Source: Aeromonas piscicola | GTDB lineage: Bacteria > Pseudomonadota > Gammaproteobacteria > Enterobacterales > Aeromonadaceae | Direction of reading: 5' to 3' | Assembly (NCBI RefSeq): GCF_000820005.1 | Contig: NZ_CDBL01000086.1 | Span: forward strand, 1 to 64,000 | DNA: 64,000 bases | Part shown: positions 53,524-62,100 of the stretch, piece by piece | Numbering within the stretch: the stretch's first letter is position 1 | How the letters are laid out: each line of letters begins with the position of its first letter | Notes under the pieces: model-generated | The model's input: the letters and a program-made list of their open reading frames with translations, nothing else | Told to the model about the DNA's origin: nothing | Databases searched by the model: none | Program-made: the position numbers and the translations under genes

Positions 53524-53916
53524 TTACCAGTTCTTGCCGAGGCGGGCATCCAGACTGAAGGCCCCTGCACCGGCCGCCGCCAAAGCCAGGAAACCACCGG
53601 CCACGGAGACATTCTTCATGAACATCAGCATCTGCATCTGATCAGCAGGCTGATAGTGGAAAATAAAGGCGGCCATCAGGGTGAAACCGGCCATCAGCAC
53701 AGAGAGGCTGCGGCTGAACAGACCCAGCATGATGGCGAGGCCACCACCCAGCTCCAGCAGTATCACCAGCGGCAGAATGAATCCGGGTACGCCCATGGCT
53801 TCCATGTAACCCTGGGTACCGGCATAGCCGCCGATCTTGCCCCAGCCTGCAATCACAAACATCAGTGCCAGCAGTACGCGACCCACCAGCAGTGCCACAT
53901 CTTTCATCTTGTCCAT
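53524..53916 (-). CDS. DoxX-family membrane protein
   Basis: 130 residues from the ATG with GAGGAG upstream; an upstream in-frame start would add 25 residues. Four hydrophobic helices: VALLVGRVLLALMFVIAGWG, MEAMGVPGFILPLVILLELG, LAIMLGLFSRSLSVLMAGFT and a last one around FLALAAAGAGAF. The family (DoxX/YphA) is linked to thiol redox or quinone-related membrane functions in other bacteria, without a settled activity. Same strand as the pirin gene 40 bp upstream and probably cotranscribed; the LysR-type gene beyond is divergent. Confidence 0.85.
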   Translation of the reverse strand: MDKMKDVALLVGRVLLALMFVIAGWGKIGGYAGTQGYMEAMGVPGFILPLVILLELGGGLAIMLGLFSRSLSVLMAGFTLMAAFIFHYQPADQMQMLMFMKNVSVAGGFLALAAAGAGAFSLDARLGKNW

Positions 53917-53956
53917 TTCAAACTCCTCGTTGTATGTCAAATCACCGCTGACTGCT

Positions 53957-54643
53957 TCAGGGTAGGTCAAATAACAGGGCTTGGCTGGCACTCATTGCCA
54001 CCAGATCCCATTTGGGTTCATCACGACTGAGTACCCCGTCGCCGGGTCGGGCAGCCAGACCGTTGGCGGTCAGCTCCCCTGAAATCATCTGCAGGTAGCC
54101 GTGTCGGCCGGCCAGCGCCCAGGTGAGACTCTCACCGGGCTCAAGCTGCAACCGCCATACGCGGGCCTGCTGGCGGATCCTGAAGGATCCCGCTTCGCCA
54201 TCCGGTGACGCTACCAGCGTCAATCCCAGGTTGGCTTCAATCTTCTTCTGCTGATAGCCGGGGGTCGTGCCGTGTTCGTTCGGCTCGATCCAGATTTGCA
54301 ACAGGGAGAGCGGCTCGGTCTGCGAGGGGTTGTACTCGCTGTGCCGGATGCCGGACCCTGCGCTCATCAGCTGGAAATCCCCTGCCGGGATCTGCTCGGC
54401 GTGGCCGAGGCTGTCCTTGTGCTCTATGGTGCCTTGCAGCACGCAGGTCAGGATCTCCATGTTGGCGTGAGGGTGAGTGGCGAATCCACCACCCGGTGCA
54501 ACCAGATCCTGATTGATGACCCGCAGCACCGAATGCCCCATCCAGTCCGGGTCGTAGTAGTGCCCGAAGGAAAAGCTGTGGCGCGCATCCAGCCAGCCGA
54601 AGTTGGCCTTGCCGCGCGCTTCTGCGGCTCTCAATTTCATCAT
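53957..54643 (-). CDS. Pirin family protein (YhaK-like)
   Basis: 228 residues. Bicupin of the short, YhaK-like type. Metal-site motif HPHANMEILTCVLQGTIEHK with DFQLMSAGSGIRHSEYN, giving two His and a later His/Glu of the first cupin. Such proteins may be redox sensors or quercetinase-like dioxygenases. It probably forms an operon with doxX and the small paralogue upstream, opposite a LysR-type regulator, a common arrangement in Aeromonas and related genera. The activity here is unproven. Confidence 0.88.
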   Translation of the reverse strand: MMKLRAAEARGKANFGWLDARHSFSFGHYYDPDWMGHSVLRVINQDLVAPGGGFATHPHANMEILTCVLQGTIEHKDSLGHAEQIPAGDFQLMSAGSGIRHSEYNPSQTEPLSLLQIWIEPNEHGTTPGYQQKKIEANLGLTLVASPDGEAGSFRIRQQARVWRLQLEPGESLTWALAGRHGYLQMISGELTANGLAARPGDGVLSRDEPKWDLVAMSASQALLFDLP

Positions 54644-54673
54644 GGTGTGCTCCTCACGTACCGATACGGTTGA

Positions 54674-55006
54674 TTAACGCTGCTTGCCGCTACCGATGCC
54701 GAACGGAATGCGGTAGTCGCTGCTCTGCTCACCCAGACTCACGGTCAGGTTGCCCTGGGTGCGGCTCGGGATCTGTACCTGCTGGCTGCCCATCAGGTTG
54801 GCGTGGACCGATGCCACGACATCGCCAGACTCGTCACGCACTTCCAGCATGGGGTTGCCCTTGCCTTCCACCGCGGCGGTCGCGTGCCAGTTGACGAACA
54901 GCACACCCGGTGCGGCGTTGAGGTCAGCGGGGACGGAAGCCTGAGCAAAGCCGGCGGTCATCAGGCCTGCAACGGCCAGCATCTTGATTACGTTTTTCAT
55001 GTTCAT
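54674..55006 (-). CDS. Small periplasmic protein, paralogue of 35714-36043
   Basis: 110 residues; signal peptide KNVIKMLAVAGLMTAGFAQA. The mature sequence starts SVPADLNAAPGVLFVNWHAT, has GDVVASVHANLMGSQQVQIP in the middle and ends YRIPFGIGSGKQR, closely parallel to the other copy in this window. GAGAG precedes the ATG. It lies 30 bp upstream of pirin on the same strand, so it is probably the first gene of a three-gene operon divergent from the LysR gene. Function unknown. Confidence 0.75.
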   Translation of the reverse strand: MNMKNVIKMLAVAGLMTAGFAQASVPADLNAAPGVLFVNWHATAAVEGKGNPMLEVRDESGDVVASVHANLMGSQQVQIPSRTQGNLTVSLGEQSSDYRIPFGIGSGKQR

Positions 55007-55263
55007 TCACTCTCTTGGTTTTTATGTCATTGCCAAGGCCGGTTCGGCCAGAATCAATGCATCCATGCAAGAGGTTATTCAAATAGTGTGTTGTTCTTTT
55101 ACCGACATCAGACATCACTCTTTGTGATGTCTCTGCCCGGAACTACTGTTTATTTGGCCGCTTGGCCTTCCTGCCTAAGCGTTGATTGAATATTAAAGAC
55201 ACTTGGCCTAAGTTGTTAGCGAGATAAACTGGCAAACATGTTCAAAAAAATTGAAGGTATGAA

Positions 55264-56178
55264 ATGGCCAAGGAATCGAACAAGGAACGGGCGCTGACCC
55301 TGGAAGCCATCCGGGTGCTGGACGCCATCGATCGCCGTGGCAGCTTCGCGGCGGCCGCCGACGAGCTGGGCAAGGTCCCCTCGGCGCTGAGCTACACGGT
55401 ACAGAAGCTGGAAGACGAGCTGGACGCCATGCTGTTTGATCGCAGCGGCCACAGAACCAAGTTCACCCCGGCCGGCCGCATGCTGCTGGAGCGGGGCCGG
55501 GTGCTGCTGGAAGCCGCCGAGCATCTGGTGGGCGAGACCCGGGCGCTGGCCCGTGGCTGGGAAACCGACATCACCATAGCCGTCGATGCCCTGGTGCCGC
55601 TGCAGGCGCTCTATCCCCTGGTCGAGCGGCTGGCCGAGCTGACGGATACCCGGCTGAGGTTTCGCGCCGAGGTACTGGCAGGCAGCTGGGAGTGTCTGGA
55701 AGATGGCAGGGCCGACCTGCTCATCTCCTCCCTCAACCCCGACATCATGCTGACCGGCATCAAGCATCAGGCGCTGCAGGAAGAGTTGATGCTCTACGTC
55801 GCCCACCCGGAGCACCCGCTGCATCAGGAGCCCGAGCCCCTGGCGGACGAGACGCTGCGCCGCTACCGCGCCATCGCAGTGGCGGACTCTGCGCTACGCA
55901 AGCCGGTGCTCACCTATCGCCTGCTCGACAAGCAGCCGCGCCTCACCGTCAGCACCATGGCGGAGAAGCGCGATGCCCTGCTGGCGGGGATAGGCGTCGG
56001 CACCATGCCGCTGAGCTGGATAGAAGAGGACATCAAGGCGGGCCGCCTCAAGGTGATCAGCCCCGAGTATCGCCATCAGATCCAGGTCGTACTGGCCTGG
56101 CGGCGCGATACCATGGGCAAGGCCAAGAGCTGGCTGGTGCGGGAGATCCCCAAGCTGTTTCCCAGCAAGGGGGAGTGA
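55264..56178 (+). CDS. LysR-family transcriptional regulator
   Basis: 304 residues. Helix-turn-helix at about 17-80 (LEAIRVLDAIDRRGSFAAAA, SALSYTVQKLEDELDAMLFD) and an effector-binding domain (about 100-300). The sequence ELGKVPSALSYTVQKLE is typical of the YhaJ/DntR-like subgroup. GAAGGT precedes the ATG. Divergent from the small-protein/pirin/doxX operon about 260 bp away, which it probably controls. YhaJ in E. coli sits beside the pirin gene yhaK in the same way. The effector is unknown. Confidence 0.9.
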   Translation: MAKESNKERALTLEAIRVLDAIDRRGSFAAAADELGKVPSALSYTVQKLEDELDAMLFDRSGHRTKFTPAGRMLLERGRVLLEAAEHLVGETRALARGWETDITIAVDALVPLQALYPLVERLAELTDTRLRFRAEVLAGSWECLEDGRADLLISSLNPDIMLTGIKHQALQEELMLYVAHPEHPLHQEPEPLADETLRRYRAIAVADSALRKPVLTYRLLDKQPRLTVSTMAEKRDALLAGIGVGTMPLSWIEEDIKAGRLKVISPEYRHQIQVVLAWRRDTMGKAKSWLVREIPKLFPSKGE

Positions 56179-56616
56179 AGCCGGGGAACACTAAGCATGA
56201 CGGATGGAGGCGGCGCTCGCCTCCGCTTGACGGCGGGCGCAAATTCGGGGAAAAGAAAAAAGCGGACCTCTTGCGAGTTCCGCTCAATGCCAGGAAAGAA
56301 TAAAAACCTTTCGGTTTAAAAAACCCTTAAATTGGAAGCAAACAATCGATTTCTCAACCAGGAAGGTCTTGAATCCGATTCGTTTTGAATTATGCGCGAT
56401 GTTTTATGCGCCACCAGCAAAATGTTGAATGGTTGAAGGATATGCACCACAGAGTATCACTATCTGCAACCTTCACCCTTGACTGGTCTGGCCATTTCAA
56501 CCGATTACGACGGGTTTATTTCCTCTGGTTTTTTTAAGTGTCAGTATCTGAGCCCATAACTAAAAAAGAACCCAGTTTCTGACACAACATAAAGATGCAG
56601 ATAAAGGAATAGTTGC
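56179..56616. other. Intergenic region before the XRE-type regulator
   Basis: 438 bp without a gene. A hairpin AGCGGA...TCCGCT (56260-56283) has an A run on its left, so it could end a minus-strand transcript. The right half is AT-rich and probably holds the promoter of the next gene. Confidence 0.5.
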
Positions 56617-57381
56617 ATGACCTACAGCCAGACCCTGGCCAACAATATTCTCGACACCCTGAAGAAGACCCTGACCGACAAGGGGATCCGCTATCAGACC
56701 CTGGCAGAAGCCATGGGGGTCTCCATCGCCACCATCAAGCGGATGATGAACAAACCCTCGCTGCCGTTCGATACCCTGCTGGAGATCTGTCACCTAGTGG
56801 GGCTCTCGTTCGAGGAGCTGCTGGACCGCACCCAGGATGCCCAGAGCCGCCGCGCCGTCTTCACCCAGGAGCAGGACGAGGCATTCCACAAGGAGCCGGG
56901 GCTCTACGCCTTTCTCGCCAACATCTTCTGGCGTGACAAGACGCTGATCGATCTGAAACGGGAATATGGCCTGACCGATGCCTCCTGCTACCTCTACCTG
57001 CGCAAGCTGGAGAAGCTCGGCATACTGCAGCTCGGCATAGACAACAGCTACCACTTCCTCATCAGCGAGCGCATCAGCTTCGAGCAGCACAGCCGCTTCG
57101 CCCGCCAGCAGGCGCGCCAGGCCATGTCCGTGCTGGGGGACTATCTGGTGGAGAACATGCACAAGTCCAACAACTACATGGCGCTGTGCCAGCTCCATCT
57201 GGACGAGAGCGAGGCCATGGCGCTGATCGAGCGGATGAAGGAGTACTGGCATCAGGAGCTCAAACTCAACCGCCCCGCCATCGGCCAGCGGGAGGGCAGC
57301 AAGACCTACACTATGTCGCTGCAGCTGGCGGACTGCGGTTATCAGAGCTTCGACGACCTGATCCCCAATATCGACAACTGA
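56617..57381 (+). CDS. XRE-type helix-turn-helix regulator with C-terminal sensor-like domain
   Basis: 254 residues. The HTH lies at about 25-70 (YQTLAEAMGVSIATIKRMMN, then LPFDTLLEICHLVGLSFEEL). The rest looks like a second winged-helix (LIDLKREYGLTDASCYLYLR, LEKLGILQLGIDNSYHFLIS) followed by a helical C-terminal part. No ligand domain recognised. Conserved proteins of this layout occur in Aeromonas, Vibrio and Shewanella without known targets. Single gene. The neighbouring genes give no clear clue. Confidence 0.75.
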   Translation: MTYSQTLANNILDTLKKTLTDKGIRYQTLAEAMGVSIATIKRMMNKPSLPFDTLLEICHLVGLSFEELLDRTQDAQSRRAVFTQEQDEAFHKEPGLYAFLANIFWRDKTLIDLKREYGLTDASCYLYLRKLEKLGILQLGIDNSYHFLISERISFEQHSRFARQQARQAMSVLGDYLVENMHKSNNYMALCQLHLDESEAMALIERMKEYWHQELKLNRPAIGQREGSKTYTMSLQLADCGYQSFDDLIPNIDN

Positions 57382-57455
57382 TCCCGTCGGATCCTGCGGG
57401 ATCCGTCTGCCTTGGTCAGCTCGATAGCGGCAATTCAGACCGTCTTGCTGCCATA

Positions 57456-57494
57456 GGCTGCAGCACCCGGGTGTCTAGAGGAATTCGTATCGCC
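57456..57494. repeat. Imperfect copy of the 3' end of the GntR gene
   Basis: Starts GGCTGCAGCACCCGGGTGTC and ends GAATTCGTATCGCC. The matching stretch inside the GntR gene (57566-57604) starts GGCTGCAGCGCCCGGGTATC and ends GAATTCGTATCGCA: about 34 of 39 positions agree, 110 bp apart in the same orientation. It lies in the 138-bp gap after the gene and looks like a decayed partial duplication. Confidence 0.6.
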
Positions 57495-57519
57495 ATTGTG
57501 CCCGGCAGTGCTCGCTGAT

Positions 57520-58341
57520 TTATTGTGACTCCGCCATATGGGGATATTTTGGGAGGATGAATGCAGGCTGCAGCGCCCGGGTATCCAGACGAATTCGTAT
57601 CGCATCCGGCCGCCAGTGTTCAATATCGCAATCCACCAGCCCCCCTCGCTCGTCATAATTGACCCGTACCAGCCGCAGCACGGCGCTCCCTTCCGCCAGA
57701 TTGAGCGCGCGGGCTATGGCTCCCCGTGCCGACGAGGGGGTGATCTCGAGGCTGGCGCCGCCCTGACCTATGCCATAGCGCTGTTGATAGAGTTCGGTGA
57801 GGGAGCTGGCCAGCGGCGCGCTGGCGATATCGGGAAAGCGGCTGGCCAGCAGGTGGTGGCTGACGTGGAGCACCGGGCGTCCATCGATCAGCCGCTGACG
57901 GCGGATTTCGTAGAGCGGGGTAAAGGGCTCCAGCCCCATCCAGCGGCACAGTTCGCTGCTGGCAAGCTCGCTGCCGTGGGCCAGCACCCGGGTTTCGGCG
58001 GTGCGTTGCTGCTCACCGATCCACTGGTGAAAGTGGGTGTGGATGGCGGGATCGTAGGTGAGTCTTGGCGGCGCCACAAACCAGCCGCGCCGCTCGGCCC
58101 GGTAGATAAGGCCATCCGCTTCGAGGCTGGAGAGCGCCTCCTTGATGGTGATGCGGGTGGTGGCAAAGCGCTCGCTCAGCGCCCGTTCGGCGGGCAACTG
58201 CTGCCCGGCCCCCAACTGACCGCTGCCGATATAGCGGCGCAGGGTCTGGCCAATCTGTTCGCACTTGGAGGAGGAGCGGCCATCGGCTACTCCCTGCTCG
58301 CTCAATCTCGGCTCGGTCACACTCATATCCCTGTTGGTCAT
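57520..58341 (-). CDS. phnR: GntR-family regulator with UTRA domain (PhnR-like)
   Basis: 273 residues. Winged helix at about 28-95 (IGQTLRRYIGSGQLGAGQQL, RITIKEALSSLEADGLIYRA) and a C-terminal UTRA ligand domain (about 115-265; LYEIRRQRLIDGRPVLHVSH). Divergent from the phosphonate-transport operon, with about 195 bp between the starts. In Salmonella PhnR of this family sits beside phnSTUV, so the same pairing is likely here. The inducer is presumably 2-aminoethylphosphonate or a product (inference). Confidence 0.82.
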   Translation of the reverse strand: MTNRDMSVTEPRLSEQGVADGRSSSKCEQIGQTLRRYIGSGQLGAGQQLPAERALSERFATTRITIKEALSSLEADGLIYRAERRGWFVAPPRLTYDPAIHTHFHQWIGEQQRTAETRVLAHGSELASSELCRWMGLEPFTPLYEIRRQRLIDGRPVLHVSHHLLASRFPDIASAPLASSLTELYQQRYGIGQGGASLEITPSSARGAIARALNLAEGSAVLRLVRVNYDERGGLVDCDIEHWRPDAIRIRLDTRALQPAFILPKYPHMAESQ

Positions 58342-58441
58342 GCTGAATCCCAGTGGCTGGCAAAGTCCCTGTTGGAGTAGTCCAGCCTCACTCGGGTTCA
58401 GAGTTGTAACCGCTCTGGATGACAGCGGCGTGACAGGGCGA

Positions 58442-58459
58442 TTGTCATCAAACTGCCAT
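58442..58459 (+). promoter_or_regulatory. PhoB box upstream of the phosphonate operon
   Basis: TTGTCAT-CAAA-CTGCCAT, two 7-bp repeats 4 bp apart. Each matches CTGTCAT at 6 of 7 positions. It lies 78 bp before the binding-protein ATG, with possible -10 sequences about 20-30 bp downstream. It implies induction by phosphate starvation in addition to local GntR control. Confidence 0.65.
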
Positions 58460-58536
58460 CAAAGCGCCCCGCCACCGTCATATTTCCCCTCTAGCATCCC
58501 TCTCGAACCTTAACTGACCTAGTCCAGAGGGATGGG

Positions 58537-59586
58537 ATGATGAAAAGCGTGATCGCAAGTGCACTGGCCCTGGTGGCCATCAGTCAACCACTGTTTGCCG
58601 CCGAGAACATCGCGGATCTCGAGAAGGCCGCCCGTGGCGAAGGCCAGCTCAGCAGTATCGGCATGCCCGACAGCTGGGCCAACTGGAAGGATACCTGGCA
58701 GCAGCTGGGCAGCATCTACGGCATCAAGCATCAGGATACCGACATGAGCTCGGCGCAGGAGATCGCCAAGTTCGCCGCCGAGAAGGCCAATGCCACCGCC
58801 GACATCGGCGATGTGGGCGGTGCCTTCGGTCCGGTTGCGGTCAAGCAGGGGGTTACCCAGCCCTACAAACCTTCCAGCTGGGCCGACATTCCCAACTGGG
58901 CCAAGGATGCGGACGGTCACTGGATGCTGGCCTATACCGGCACCATCGCCTTCCTGATCAACAAGGATCTGGTCAAGGCCGCCCCCACCAGCTGGCAATC
59001 CCTGCTGGGTGGCGACTACAAGGTGACCCTGGGTGATGTCGGCGTGGCCTCTCAGGCCAACAACGGCGTGCTGGCGGCGGCCTATGCCACCGGCGGCAGC
59101 GAGAAGAACCTCAAGCCCGCCCTGGAGCTGTTCGGCCAGCTGGCCAAACAGGGACGCCTCTCCCTGAACGACCCTTCCATCGCCAATATCGAGAAGGGTG
59201 AAGTGGAAGTCGGCGTGCTGTGGGACTTCAACGCACTGAACTACCGCGACAAGATAGACCCCAAGAAGTTTGATGTGGTTATCCCGAGCGACGGCTCCGT
59301 CATCGCCGGCTACACCACCATCATCAACAAGTGGGCCAAGAACCCCAACGCCGCCAAGCTGGCCCGGGAATACATCCTCTCAGACGCAGGTCAAATCAAC
59401 CTGGCCCGTGGCTACGCCCGTCCCATCCGCAGCAATGTGGTATTGCCGGATGACGTGAAAGCCAAGCTGCTGCCTGCCGAGCAGTATGCCAATGCCAAGC
59501 CGGTCAGCGATCATGCCGCCTGGGAACAGAGCTCCAAGGCCCTGCCGCGCCAGTGGCAGGAAACCGTCATGATCAACATGCAGTAA
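58537..59586 (+). CDS. phnS: 2-aminoethylphosphonate ABC transporter substrate-binding protein
   Basis: 349 residues with a signal peptide (KSVIASALALVAISQPLFAA). Periplasmic binding protein of the iron/spermidine-type fold (DLEKAARGEGQLSSIGMPDS, then WAKNPNAAKLAREYILSDAG). Its place ahead of two permeases and an ATPase, opposite a PhnR-like regulator and behind a PhoB box, points to PhnS. The ligand call rests on operon context rather than specific residues. First gene of a five-gene operon; the next start is 9 bp after its stop. Confidence 0.8.
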   Translation: MMKSVIASALALVAISQPLFAAENIADLEKAARGEGQLSSIGMPDSWANWKDTWQQLGSIYGIKHQDTDMSSAQEIAKFAAEKANATADIGDVGGAFGPVAVKQGVTQPYKPSSWADIPNWAKDADGHWMLAYTGTIAFLINKDLVKAAPTSWQSLLGGDYKVTLGDVGVASQANNGVLAAAYATGGSEKNLKPALELFGQLAKQGRLSLNDPSIANIEKGEVEVGVLWDFNALNYRDKIDPKKFDVVIPSDGSVIAGYTTIINKWAKNPNAAKLAREYILSDAGQINLARGYARPIRSNVVLPDDVKAKLLPAEQYANAKPVSDHAAWEQSSKALPRQWQETVMINMQ

Positions 59587-59595
59587 GGGGATCCA

Positions 59596-60429
59596 GTGCA
59601 ACACAAGGTGATAGTGGTACTTGTGGATGGCCTGTCTGCCGAGGTAGCCCACACAATGGGCTACCTCACAGGCATGGTGGAGGCACAGCGCGGCTTGTAT
59701 ACGACCCTGAGCTGTGCCCTGCCCTCCCTCTCCCGGCCGCTCTACGAGTGCATCCTGACCGGCGTACCGCCAGTGGCCAGCGGCATCACCCACAATGGTG
59801 TCAGTCGCTTGAGCCAGCATGAATCCATCTTCCATCTCGCCCGAGCCAGCGGCAAACGCACGGCAGCCGCGGCCTATTACTGGGTGAGCGAGCTCTATAA
59901 CTGCACTCCCTGGCTCGCGTTGCGGGATCGCTATACCCATGACGAGCAGCTGCCGATCCAGCACGGCTGCTTCTACTGGGATGACAGCTACCCCGACAGC
60001 CATCTGCTGATGGATGGGGAATGGCTCAGAACCCAGCATGATCCCGATTTTCTGTTGATCCACCCCATGGGAGTGGACGATGCGGGCCACAAGTTTGGCC
60101 TGGACTCGCGCCAGTACCGCAACCAGGCGCGCCGCATGGACAGCCTGCTGGCCGATCTGCTGCCCCAGTGGCTGGGGGAAGGCTACCAGGTGCTGGTGAC
60201 CTCGGATCACGGCATGAACAACGACTTGAGCCACGGCGGCACCTTGCCCGAGGAGCGCACCGTACCGCTCTGGCTGTTTGGCGATGCCTTTGTGGCCCAG
60301 TGGCCTGCCGGACCGGCCTTGCAACAAACCCAGCTCTGCGGTCTGATGGCCGACTTGCTTGGCGTTTCCCATGACAAGCCAAGCGGCCTGCCGCTGCTCA
60401 AGGCAGCCTGCCTGCGCGAGGTGCACTGA
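59596..60429 (+). CDS. Alkaline-phosphatase-superfamily phosphodiesterase/phosphonate hydrolase
   Basis: 277 residues from a GTG with AAGGGG at good spacing. Metal and catalytic motifs of the superfamily: first Asp in VVLVDGLS, nucleophile Ser/Thr region PSLSRPLYECILTG, HPMGVDDAGHKFG (Asp and His ligands) and VTSDHGMN (Asp-His pair). This matches nucleotide pyrophosphatase/phosphodiesterases and the related phosphonoacetate hydrolase PhnA. Lying inside the transporter operon, 9 bp after the binding protein and overlapping the permease start by one base, it probably processes a phosphonate or phosphate ester. No signal peptide, so it is cytoplasmic. The exact substrate is unknown; this extra gene is not part of the Salmonella phnSTUV set. 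Confidence 0.8.
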   Translation: MQHKVIVVLVDGLSAEVAHTMGYLTGMVEAQRGLYTTLSCALPSLSRPLYECILTGVPPVASGITHNGVSRLSQHESIFHLARASGKRTAAAAYYWVSELYNCTPWLALRDRYTHDEQLPIQHGCFYWDDSYPDSHLLMDGEWLRTQHDPDFLLIHPMGVDDAGHKFGLDSRQYRNQARRMDSLLADLLPQWLGEGYQVLVTSDHGMNNDLSHGGTLPEERTVPLWLFGDAFVAQWPAGPALQQTQLCGLMADLLGVSHDKPSGLPLLKAACLREVH

Positions 60430-61325
60430 TGATCTCTGCCGCCACCCGGATCCTGCCGGATCAAGCCGTGATCCCGCGTCAAACCCGTCGTCACTGGCTG
60501 CCTGCGCTGGTACTGCTGCCATTTTTCCTCTTGATGATACTGTTCCAGCTCGCCCCCATGGTGTGGGTACTGGTGGGCAGCTTTCAAACCCCGGAAGGCT
60601 GGGGCCTGGATCATTACCGGGAGATCCTGAGCTCCCCTTTCTACCTCCAATCCTTCACCAACTCATTGCGCATCGCCGGTATCGCCAGTCTGGCAGGGCT
60701 TGCCATCGGCACCCTGGGGGCGGCAGCGCTGCGCCAGAGCGGTGAGCGGGTCAAGCGAGCCCTGCTGGCGTTTGTCACCATGACCAGCAACTTCAGCGGT
60801 GTGCCGCTGGCGTTCGCCTTCATCATCATTCTCGGCATCAACGGCGCCATCACACTGCTGCTCAAATCCTGGGGCTGGATCGACGGTTTCAACCTCTACT
60901 CCGGGGCTGGTCTCATCCTCATCTACACCTATTTCCAGATCCCGCTCGCCCTGCTGCTGCTCTACCCGGCGTTCGATGCGCTGCAGGATGACTGGCCCCA
61001 GGCCGCCGCCCTGCTGGGTGCCAGCAAGAGGCAGTATGTGTGGCACGTGGCGCTGCCGGTGCTGACGCCAGCACTGCTCGGTACTCTCATCATCCTGTTT
61101 GCCAATGCGGTGGGGGCCTATGCCTCCGCCTACGCCCTCACCACGGGCAACTTCAACCTGGTGACCATACGGGTGGCCAGCCTGGTCTCCGGCGACATCT
61201 TCCTCGAACCCAATCTGGCGGCGGCGCTGGCGGTGATCCTGATGGTGTTGCTGGGCGTGGTGACGGCCGCCAACCAGTGGCTGCTGAAGAAGAGCTATGT
61301 GAACAAGGGGCAATCCCATGAATGA
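60429..61325 (+). CDS. phnU: ABC transporter permease (phosphonate type)
   Basis: 298 residues, six predicted helices. N-terminal helix PALVLLPFFLLMILFQLAPM; the cytoplasmic EAA loop is QAAALLGASKRQYVWHVALP. Binding-protein-dependent transport permease of the CysTW/PotB type. It pairs with the next gene as the two-subunit channel. The start shares one base with the upstream stop (TGATG) and its end overlaps the next gene by 8 bp, so the operon is translationally coupled. Confidence 0.85.
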   Translation: MISAATRILPDQAVIPRQTRRHWLPALVLLPFFLLMILFQLAPMVWVLVGSFQTPEGWGLDHYREILSSPFYLQSFTNSLRIAGIASLAGLAIGTLGAAALRQSGERVKRALLAFVTMTSNFSGVPLAFAFIIILGINGAITLLLKSWGWIDGFNLYSGAGLILIYTYFQIPLALLLLYPAFDALQDDWPQAAALLGASKRQYVWHVALPVLTPALLGTLIILFANAVGAYASAYALTTGNFNLVTIRVASLVSGDIFLEPNLAAALAVILMVLLGVVTAANQWLLKKSYVNKGQSHE

Positions 61326-62094
61326 CCTGACACCGCGCTGGCCAAGGTGGGTACTGGGGGCGCTGGTCACCACCCTGCTGCTGCCACTGCTGGCGACCCT
61401 GCTTTACTCCCTCTCCACCCGCTGGGGCGCAACTCTGCTGCCGGACGGCTTCACGCTGGAGTGGTATCTGCAACTGTGGGGGGATCCGCGCTTCCTGGCT
61501 GCCTTCGGCCGCAGCCTGTTTGTCTGTTTCGCCACCCTGCTGCTGGGCACGCTGGTGCTGGTCCCGACCGTGCTGGTGGTGGCCTACTACTTCCCCAAGC
61601 TGGATCCCTGGATGAACCTGCTGATCCTGCTCCCCTTCGCGGTGCCGCCCGTGGTCTCTTCGGTGGGGCTGTTGCAGATCTACGCCGACGGTCCGCTGCC
61701 CATAGTCGGCACGCCCTGGATCCTGGTGGGCACCTGGTTCACAGTGGTGCTCCCCTTCATGTATCGGGCACTGGCCAACAGCTTGCAGGGCGTGCCGCTC
61801 CGGGATCTGATGGATGCCGCCCACCTGCTGGGGGCGAGCAGCGCACGCGCCTTCGCTATGGTGGTGCTGCCAAATCTGCGCAAGGGGCTGCTGGCGGCGC
61901 TGTTTCTGTCGCTCTCCTTCCTGCTTGGTGAGTTCGTGTTTGCCAACATGCTGGTGGGCACCCGTTACGAAACCCTGCAGGTCTATCTCTACAACATGCG
62001 CGCCACCTCGGGCCACTTCACCAGCGCGCTGGTGATGAGCTACTTCCTGCTGACCCTGCTGCTCACCTGGGCGGCGAACAGATTCCATCGGTGA
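61318..62094 (+). CDS. phnV: ABC transporter permease, second subunit
   Basis: 258 residues, about six helices beginning WVLGALVTTLLLPLLATLLY. EAA loop DLMDAAHLLGASSARAFAMV with VLPNLRKGLLAAL. PotC-type permease. It forms the channel with the preceding gene and ends 6 bp before the ATPase gene. Confidence 0.85.
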   Translation: MNDLTPRWPRWVLGALVTTLLLPLLATLLYSLSTRWGATLLPDGFTLEWYLQLWGDPRFLAAFGRSLFVCFATLLLGTLVLVPTVLVVAYYFPKLDPWMNLLILLPFAVPPVVSSVGLLQIYADGPLPIVGTPWILVGTWFTVVLPFMYRALANSLQGVPLRDLMDAAHLLGASSARAFAMVVLPNLRKGLLAALFLSLSFLLGEFVFANMLVGTRYETLQVYLYNMRATSGHFTSALVMSYFLLTLLLTWAANRFHR

Positions 62095-62100
62095 TCCCAT

